This document shows, piece by piece, positions 6,461-10,555 of a stretch of 10,555 nucleotides of DNA (position 1 is the first letter of the stretch; each line of letters opens with the position of its first letter). Source of the stretch: an uncultured bacterium (GTDB lineage Bacteria; Cyanobacteriota; Vampirovibrionia; Gastranaerophilales; Gastranaerophilaceae); the NCBI GenBank assembly GCA_946183815.1, contig CAMHDG010000031.1, forward strand, positions 1-10,555, in the 5' to 3' direction. The translations under genes and the position numbers were made by a program. The notes below the pieces were generated by a model. The model saw nothing but the letters and a program-made list of their open reading frames with translations. It was not told the origin of the DNA and made no database searches.

Positions 6461-7669
6461 TTAATATATTACCTTTGATTCTTTGTTTATGTTTGCTATA
6501 TAACCTTTTTGAACGGCAACGTTCAATAAGTTAGCGCATGCCTGATCTTTTCTTGCGCCTTCCGGTAAAAGTTTTCTGCCGTTCCAACGACCTGCAAGAT
6601 ATGCCTCTTTTGATAAAATAACTGTTGAAGCGTATGTTCTCAAATCGTTTAAATCCTGTTCCGTAACTTTTACAGGGATAAATCCTGCATCAGCAAAGTT
6701 TTCTTTTACAGCCTGTTCTCCGCCCTGAAGCAATAAGACTGATTTCGGTCTGCGTACATCGTCAAACAAAATCTGTTTTGCATTTTTGATAGACATTTGC
6801 ACCTGCGGATTATTCAAATCAGGAGCAAGAGCCTTTGCATTTTCCAAATATTTTGGATAATCTTTGCCTAAAGTTGCAAGGTGAATAATGGTTGCGATTG
6901 AAGATTTTTCAGGCTCCAAAATATTGCTGTTATTCCCGTCTGATGTAATACCGTATTTATCCATTAAGGCTTTTTCTTCGGGAGTTGATTTATTTATTTT
7001 TAATCTTGTCATACCAAGTGACAAATCACCATCGCCTTTTGCAATTTTTCTAACGGTAGAAATAGCGTCACGCCCTGCTTCATGTTGTTCTATCATGTCA
7101 TAAATCTTGTATGACATCGCATTACCGTAACCGCTTTCTTCTTTGGATAGTTTTAGAGCCATTATTGCGTATTCGTTATATTCTTCGCCCGTAATATTCA
7201 AATCTTTCATTAAAGAGTCTTTATTATCTTTCATAGATTTCAAAAATCTTCCCGCATAAGTTTTTTCGTTCTTTGCTACGTTATAGAGTTTTTCAGGCAA
7301 AGGAATTTTGGTATCAAAAACTACACTGTCTTTTGTTAAAGCGGTTGTTTTTGCTTTTACAATATTTTCGGCAACTTTTGCTTTTGATTCCGCAAGAATA
7401 CTTAATTCCTGCGCAATAGAATTTATTGTTCCGATAGGAAAAGCCGCCATCATAAAATAAGCACAACCCTTTGCCATTTTAGGCAATATTTTCAGATAAG
7501 AATCAGGTAATTGTGCTTCAACCATTTTACCATCTCTCATTTTCTGCCAGCCGAGATTAACTATTCTGCCTTCATCTCTTGCTTTTTGAGGGTTTGCAAA
7601 ATCTTTTGCAACATTTTTTATATTATTATAGGTACTTTTCAAATACGGTGGAAATTGTCTGATATTCAT
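6461..7669 (-). CDS. Putative lysozyme-like / lytic-transglycosylase-like protein
   Basis: The protein has 402 aa from the ATG at 7669. An in-frame GTG at 7711 would add 14 residues but has no Shine-Dalgarno, whereas the ATG has GATGGA just upstream. A hydrophobic stretch at about 68-86 (GCAYFMMAAFPIGTINSIA) could be a membrane or buried segment; there is no classical N-terminal signal. The middle resembles soluble transglycosylases/goose lysozymes: MALKLSKEESGYGN, with the candidate catalytic Glu at 178 (the ES pair), then SLGMTRLKIN at 217-226 in the place of the usual GLMQ-type motif, then a helical ILEPEKSSIATIIHLATL. Near the C-terminus, AYLAGRWNGRK and a helical end recall the AYNAG..RV motif. 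If correct, it would cleave peptidoglycan glycan strands or be a degenerate relative. This rests on short motifs, so the function is tentative. It leads an operon with the beta-barrel gene 12 nt downstream. Confidence 0.6.
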   Translation of the reverse strand: MNIRQFPPYLKSTYNNIKNVAKDFANPQKARDEGRIVNLGWQKMRDGKMVEAQLPDSYLKILPKMAKGCAYFMMAAFPIGTINSIAQELSILAESKAKVAENIVKAKTTALTKDSVVFDTKIPLPEKLYNVAKNEKTYAGRFLKSMKDNKDSLMKDLNITGEEYNEYAIMALKLSKEESGYGNAMSYKIYDMIEQHEAGRDAISTVRKIAKGDGDLSLGMTRLKINKSTPEEKALMDKYGITSDGNNSNILEPEKSSIATIIHLATLGKDYPKYLENAKALAPDLNNPQVQMSIKNAKQILFDDVRRPKSVLLLQGGEQAVKENFADAGFIPVKVTEQDLNDLRTYASTVILSKEAYLAGRWNGRKLLPEGARKDQACANLLNVAVQKGYIANINKESKVIY

Positions 7670-7699
7670 ACACATTCCATCGGTTGATACGCTTATTGT

Positions 7700-7708
7700 G
7701 ATATAACA
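7700..7708 (-). promoter_or_regulatory. Possible extended -10 for the 6461-7669 operon
   Basis: On the minus strand TGT precedes TATATC (7700-7705), an extended -10 without a recognisable -35. Initiation near 7693 would give a leader of about 24 nt to the ATG at 7669 and would exclude the upstream GTG. The match is weak. Confidence 0.25.
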
Positions 7709-7812
7709 CACATAAATATATTTTTTGCCTTAAATATTAATACATGTAACAAAAATTTATCCCCCTGAAATCACACCTGAAACAAAAACTTTAAACAAAT
7801 ATGAACTAATTT
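7709..7812. other. AT-rich divergent intergenic region
   Basis: This gap lies between the divergent genes 6461-7669 and 7825-8862 and should hold both promoters. It is AT-rich and has an imperfect direct repeat CCTGAAA...CCTGAAA (near 7764-7782, period 12). I could not pick a convincing -35/-10 pair for the plus-strand gene. Confidence 0.4.
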
Positions 7813-7824
7813 GTGAGGATAGTT

Positions 7825-8862
7825 ATGACAGAAGTAAACAAAGCAGGCGGACTTTCAAGAGCAGAACTTATTAAGTTAATGGATAAAAACGAACTTTCCC
7901 CCGCTGAAAGAGAAATAATATTATTCAATTTTGACAATGCCGACATCGGAGAACAGGGAGTCGGAACGGCAGGCGCAGGCGATAAAGTGCTAAAAGGATT
8001 TGAAATTGAATATTTTTATAAACTTATGGGCTGGGAGCAAAAAGAGAACAAACAGCAAGGTCAGGAGGTGCGTACGGTATCACCTGAATCTGTCGGAGCA
8101 AAACACGCAGAGTACAACCCGCAGGACAAAACAACGCTTGTTTATGATGAAGAAGCAAAAACAATTACAAAATATGATGAAGCAGGAAATGTTCTCGGAG
8201 TAACTGATTTTGAAGGAAAACCGATAAAAGAAACAAAACCCGTTCAGAAAAATAAGAAACCTGCTCAACCCGAACAAAAACCACTCACTCAGGAAGAAAT
8301 AAACACAAAAGTCCGTGCACTTAAACCCGGAGAAGTTTTCACTTATACGGAATCAAGTCGTGCTGACTGGGGGAGCGGTCGTTCTTACGAAAAACACACG
8401 GTACAATGGAAAAGAAACCAAGACGGAACACTGTCAAAATTCATTCCGCAATTTGATATATCAGCGAGAAAAACGTTCGTTCTTGAAACAAAGTATGCTG
8501 ACGATATGAAAACAAAAATATCAGAAGACAAATTGACAAGAACGAGTACTCCGCTCGGGCAAAAAGCAACCATTCAGTATGGTGCAGACGGGAACCCCGT
8601 AAGTGCAACAATACCGCTAAAACCAAACATTAAGGTAAAAAGGATGTCGTTCACAAGAGAAGGATTCCTTACTAATGCCATGTCACACGGAAAATTTTCT
8701 TCACAGGAAATCAGAGATAAAGACGGAAATGTTATACTGAAATGTGTTAACGGCGAATTTACGGATAAAAAAGGCAGAACAGTTTCCGCAGACAAAGCCT
8801 ACGATATTATTGAAGATGCGTTCAAAAACGGGAATATAAAAGAATTAGTACAGAACTACTGA
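7825..8862 (+). CDS. Hypothetical modular protein of unknown function
   Basis: The protein has 345 aa. The start is the ATG at 7825 with GAGGA ending 6 nt upstream; an in-frame GTG at 7813 overlaps that ribosome binding site and is unlikely to be used. I do not recognise the family. An N-terminal helical module (about 7-71; LSRAELIKLMDKNELSPAEREIILF, then an acidic DNADIGEQG loop, then FEIEYFYKLMGW) weakly recalls a degenerate EF-hand pair. It is followed by a Gln/Lys linker and a segment with YD/RHS-like wording (TLVYDEEAKTITKYDEAGN, about 104-122), then a Lys/Pro/Gln-rich linker (about 133-157) and a C-terminal region of about 190 residues, with further YGADGN and DKDGN turns. There is no signal peptide or membrane segment, and no Cys-rich or catalytic motif. 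It is divergent from the lysozyme-like gene. Its last 7 nt overlap the end of murJ, head-on. Confidence 0.82.
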   Translation: MTEVNKAGGLSRAELIKLMDKNELSPAEREIILFNFDNADIGEQGVGTAGAGDKVLKGFEIEYFYKLMGWEQKENKQQGQEVRTVSPESVGAKHAEYNPQDKTTLVYDEEAKTITKYDEAGNVLGVTDFEGKPIKETKPVQKNKKPAQPEQKPLTQEEINTKVRALKPGEVFTYTESSRADWGSGRSYEKHTVQWKRNQDGTLSKFIPQFDISARKTFVLETKYADDMKTKISEDKLTRTSTPLGQKATIQYGADGNPVSATIPLKPNIKVKRMSFTREGFLTNAMSHGKFSSQEIRDKDGNVILKCVNGEFTDKKGRTVSADKAYDIIEDAFKNGNIKELVQNY

Positions 8863-10484
8863 TTTTTTAAGATTTTTGCTAAAATTCTTTCCTTAACCTC
8901 ATCCACGTAACCGACTTTAAATGCAAGGCTCAAAACAATATAAGTAACCATTAACACCATTGAAACCATTGATATTCTAAAGATTTCAAATATTGTTCTG
9001 TTCATTGAGGCTTCAAGAGTATAACCTAAAATCTTTACGGTAAAATACGAAACAATAAAAGCAATACCACCGATAAATATCATTTTTGCAAGATTTATAA
9101 ACAAGTCCTTGTAATCAAGTTTTATTTTTCTTCCCATTAAAACACCCAAACCGATTGCGTTATACAAGGTTACAAGAGATGTGGAAAGAGTGATACCACC
9201 TATTTGCATTCCCATCAGATTAATAAATATATAATTAAATAATACTTTTAAAACAATAGAAGATGTTGCAACAACAAACGGAGTTTTAGCATCGTCAAAC
9301 GCATAATAAACTCTTGTTATAGAATCTCTGAACACATAAGGCAAAATAGAAACCGATAAATATAACAGTGCCTCAAACACCATAAGAGAACTGTTATAAT
9401 CGAACTCACCACGTTCAAAAACAAGTCTTACTGCATCCATGCCAACAGTTGCTATCCCTATTATTATAGGTATTGCGACATAAAACAATAATCCTACCCC
9501 TTTATTAAAATAAGATCGGATACCCTCGTCATCTTTTTGGGCAACCAACCTTGTAAACAACGGGAACAACGGTACTAAAAATGCCGTTACCAATATCCCG
9601 ACAGGGAACTGAAATATTCTGTTTGCATACCCGACAGATGTCCATGCTCCGTCTTTCAAAGAGGAGGTAAAAAACATATCGATATATATATGCAACTGTC
9701 CTATTGTTGAACTCAAAATTGCAGGGAACACGAGTTCTAAAAGAGTTTTCAATTCAGGGTTATTCCAAAAACAGAAATTAGGTTTAAACCTGAACCCGAT
9801 TTTTTTTATTTGAGGGAACTGCAACAAGAACTGGCAAATCGCACCGACAGTCGTAGCACAAGCCAAAACATAACAATTTTTGTCAGAAATTGGGAAGTGG
9901 AAAATTGAATTTAGAACAGGAACAGATAAACAACCTAAAATAATTACAAGACTCATCACCATTGGTGAAAAGTTTGGAAGCATAAATTTTTTATAGGTAA
10001 TAAGCAAACCATAATAAATACCGACAATTCCACCGACTATAAACACAGGGGTCATTATTTGTAAATGTTTTGCTGACAGAGCAATCATTGCATCCGTACC
10101 GTTATTGATTATTATCGCCATAACCTGAGGTGCAAAAATAAAAAACAAAATTCCCAAAGCAGTGAAGAATAAAACACTTAAACATAAAAAAGTATTATAC
10201 AACTTATTCACAAATTCTGACGGTTTTTCGTTTAAATCAGGGATAAGTTTTGAAAACACGGAAACGGTTGCACTATGCAAAGGTCCACCTACCCCGCCCA
10301 GTAAAATTATTGCAAAAGATGGTATCTGGTAAGCATAAAAATAAGCGTCAGACTGCCATGTTGTACCATAATATTTTGCTGTCACAACATCTCTCAAAAA
10401 GCCGATGACCTTGCTCAAAACAGTAACAAGAGCAATCAGCCATGCCGCCTTCAATATACTCGTATCCTCTTTTACCTTATCCAT
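8856..10484 (-). CDS. murJ: Lipid II flippase MurJ (MviN family)
   Basis: This is a 542-aa polytopic membrane protein of the MOP superfamily that flips lipid II from the inner to the outer face of the cytoplasmic membrane for peptidoglycan assembly. About 13-14 hydrophobic segments cover most of the chain. The N-terminal signature LSKVIGFLRDVVTAKYYG (about 23-40) and SDAYFYAYQIPS (45-56) match the family: K25, R31 and D46 align with E. coli Arg18, Arg24 and Asp39. YANRIFQFPVGIL (286-298) carries R289, the likely equivalent of Arg270. LVFERGEFD (354-362) and RVYYAFDDAKTPF (391-403) are also typical. The segment LLGGVGGPLHSA (61-72) resembles cyanobacterial MurJ and lacks the Arg52/Arg53 pair of E. 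coli. The ATG is 6 nt after a TATAAT with no Shine-Dalgarno. The stop (TAG) overlaps the convergent gene. Confidence 0.96.
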   Translation of the reverse strand: MDKVKEDTSILKAAWLIALVTVLSKVIGFLRDVVTAKYYGTTWQSDAYFYAYQIPSFAIILLGGVGGPLHSATVSVFSKLIPDLNEKPSEFVNKLYNTFLCLSVLFFTALGILFFIFAPQVMAIIINNGTDAMIALSAKHLQIMTPVFIVGGIVGIYYGLLITYKKFMLPNFSPMVMSLVIILGCLSVPVLNSIFHFPISDKNCYVLACATTVGAICQFLLQFPQIKKIGFRFKPNFCFWNNPELKTLLELVFPAILSSTIGQLHIYIDMFFTSSLKDGAWTSVGYANRIFQFPVGILVTAFLVPLFPLFTRLVAQKDDEGIRSYFNKGVGLLFYVAIPIIIGIATVGMDAVRLVFERGEFDYNSSLMVFEALLYLSVSILPYVFRDSITRVYYAFDDAKTPFVVATSSIVLKVLFNYIFINLMGMQIGGITLSTSLVTLYNAIGLGVLMGRKIKLDYKDLFINLAKMIFIGGIAFIVSYFTVKILGYTLEASMNRTIFEIFRISMVSMVLMVTYIVLSLAFKVGYVDEVKERILAKILKNQ

Positions 10485-10490
10485 AGTTTT

Positions 10491-10499
10491 ATTATAGCA
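10491..10499 (-). promoter_or_regulatory. Extended -10 promoter of murJ, leaderless start
   Basis: On the minus strand TGC precedes a perfect TATAAT (10491-10496). Six bases, AAAACT, separate it from the murJ ATG, so the expected +1 is the A of the start codon (10484). The -35 region (around GATAAA) is poor, which is common for extended -10 promoters. Confidence 0.65.
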
Positions 10500-10515
10500 C
10501 AGGTAAATTATTGTT

Positions 10516-10550
10516 TATCTGCGAAGCAGATATATCTCTCCTTGGAGAGA
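10516..10550. other. Two adjacent hairpins upstream of murJ
   Basis: First hairpin: TATCTGC / GCAGATA (10516-10522 with 10526-10532) around a GAA triloop, containing the very stable GCGAAGC mini-hairpin core. Second: TCTCTC / GAGAGA (10535-10540 with 10545-10550) around CTTG. They lie upstream of the murJ -10, so they are not in its transcript as predicted. They may belong to the 3' end of a gene beyond the right edge or to a repeat family; no coding region is visible in this edge segment. Confidence 0.45.
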
Positions 10551-10555
10551 GAGAA

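Noticed and set aside
7697..7710. TGTGATATAACACA, resembling a CRP/FNR-type palindrome
   Set aside because: The half-sites TGTG and CACA are 6 nt apart instead of the 8 nt needed for the CRP consensus, so the match is probably chance.
8000..8795. Several small frames on both strands inside 7825-8862
   Set aside because: They are shadows of the longer frame, which has a proper ribosome binding site and continuous domain-like content.
1..10555. CRISPR array, insertion sequence, prophage or integrase signs
   Set aside because: No regularly spaced repeats, transposase motifs or terminal inverted repeats were seen; the gene content is ordinary chromosomal.

Overview
The window reads as a chromosomal segment from an AT-rich, Gram-negative-type bacterium of the cyanobacterial lineage. 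My best guess is a non-photosynthetic gut Melainabacteria/Vampirovibrionia (Gastranaerophilales) genome. The basis is an RpoB of 1105 aa (cyanobacteria-sized, without the large inserts of E. coli) with cyanobacteria-like wording around the rifampicin region, a MurJ with the LLGG..GP.HSA signature I associate with cyanobacterial MurJ, and signal-peptide-bearing beta-barrel-like proteins. The assignment is inferred from sequence alone.

Left part (1-4648, minus strand): the rpoB-rpoC operon. rpoC is cut by the left edge and uses a TTG start. A GC-capped hairpin sits in the 86-nt gap between rpoB and rpoC. Upstream of rpoB is a roughly 160-nt leader with a 9-bp hairpin, preceded by a good promoter whose -10 element lies inside a perfect 7-6-7 inverted repeat. 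No rplJ/rplL genes precede rpoB, so this operon is separate from the usual ribosomal-protein cluster.

Middle part (4791-7705, minus strand): a three-gene cell-envelope block transcribed towards rpoB. The first gene encodes a protein with a lysozyme/lytic-transglycosylase-like pattern. The second, 12 nt downstream, encodes a signal-peptide protein ending in Phe like an outer-membrane beta-barrel. The third is a paralogue of the second with its own promoter, very different codon use that suggests high expression, and a short extra tail after the presumed C-terminal beta-signal. A strong bidirectional terminator closes the block.

Right part (7825-10555): a plus-strand gene of unknown function (345 aa, modular, with YD/RHS-like snippets) converges on murJ, and the two coding regions overlap by 7 nt. 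murJ (lipid II flippase, minus strand) has a consensus TATAAT placed so that transcription should start at the A of its ATG, i.e. a probable leaderless mRNA. Two consecutive hairpins occupy the right edge. MurJ, the lysozyme-like protein and the barrel proteins give the region a cell-envelope theme. I found no CRISPR array, transposase, tRNA or rRNA.
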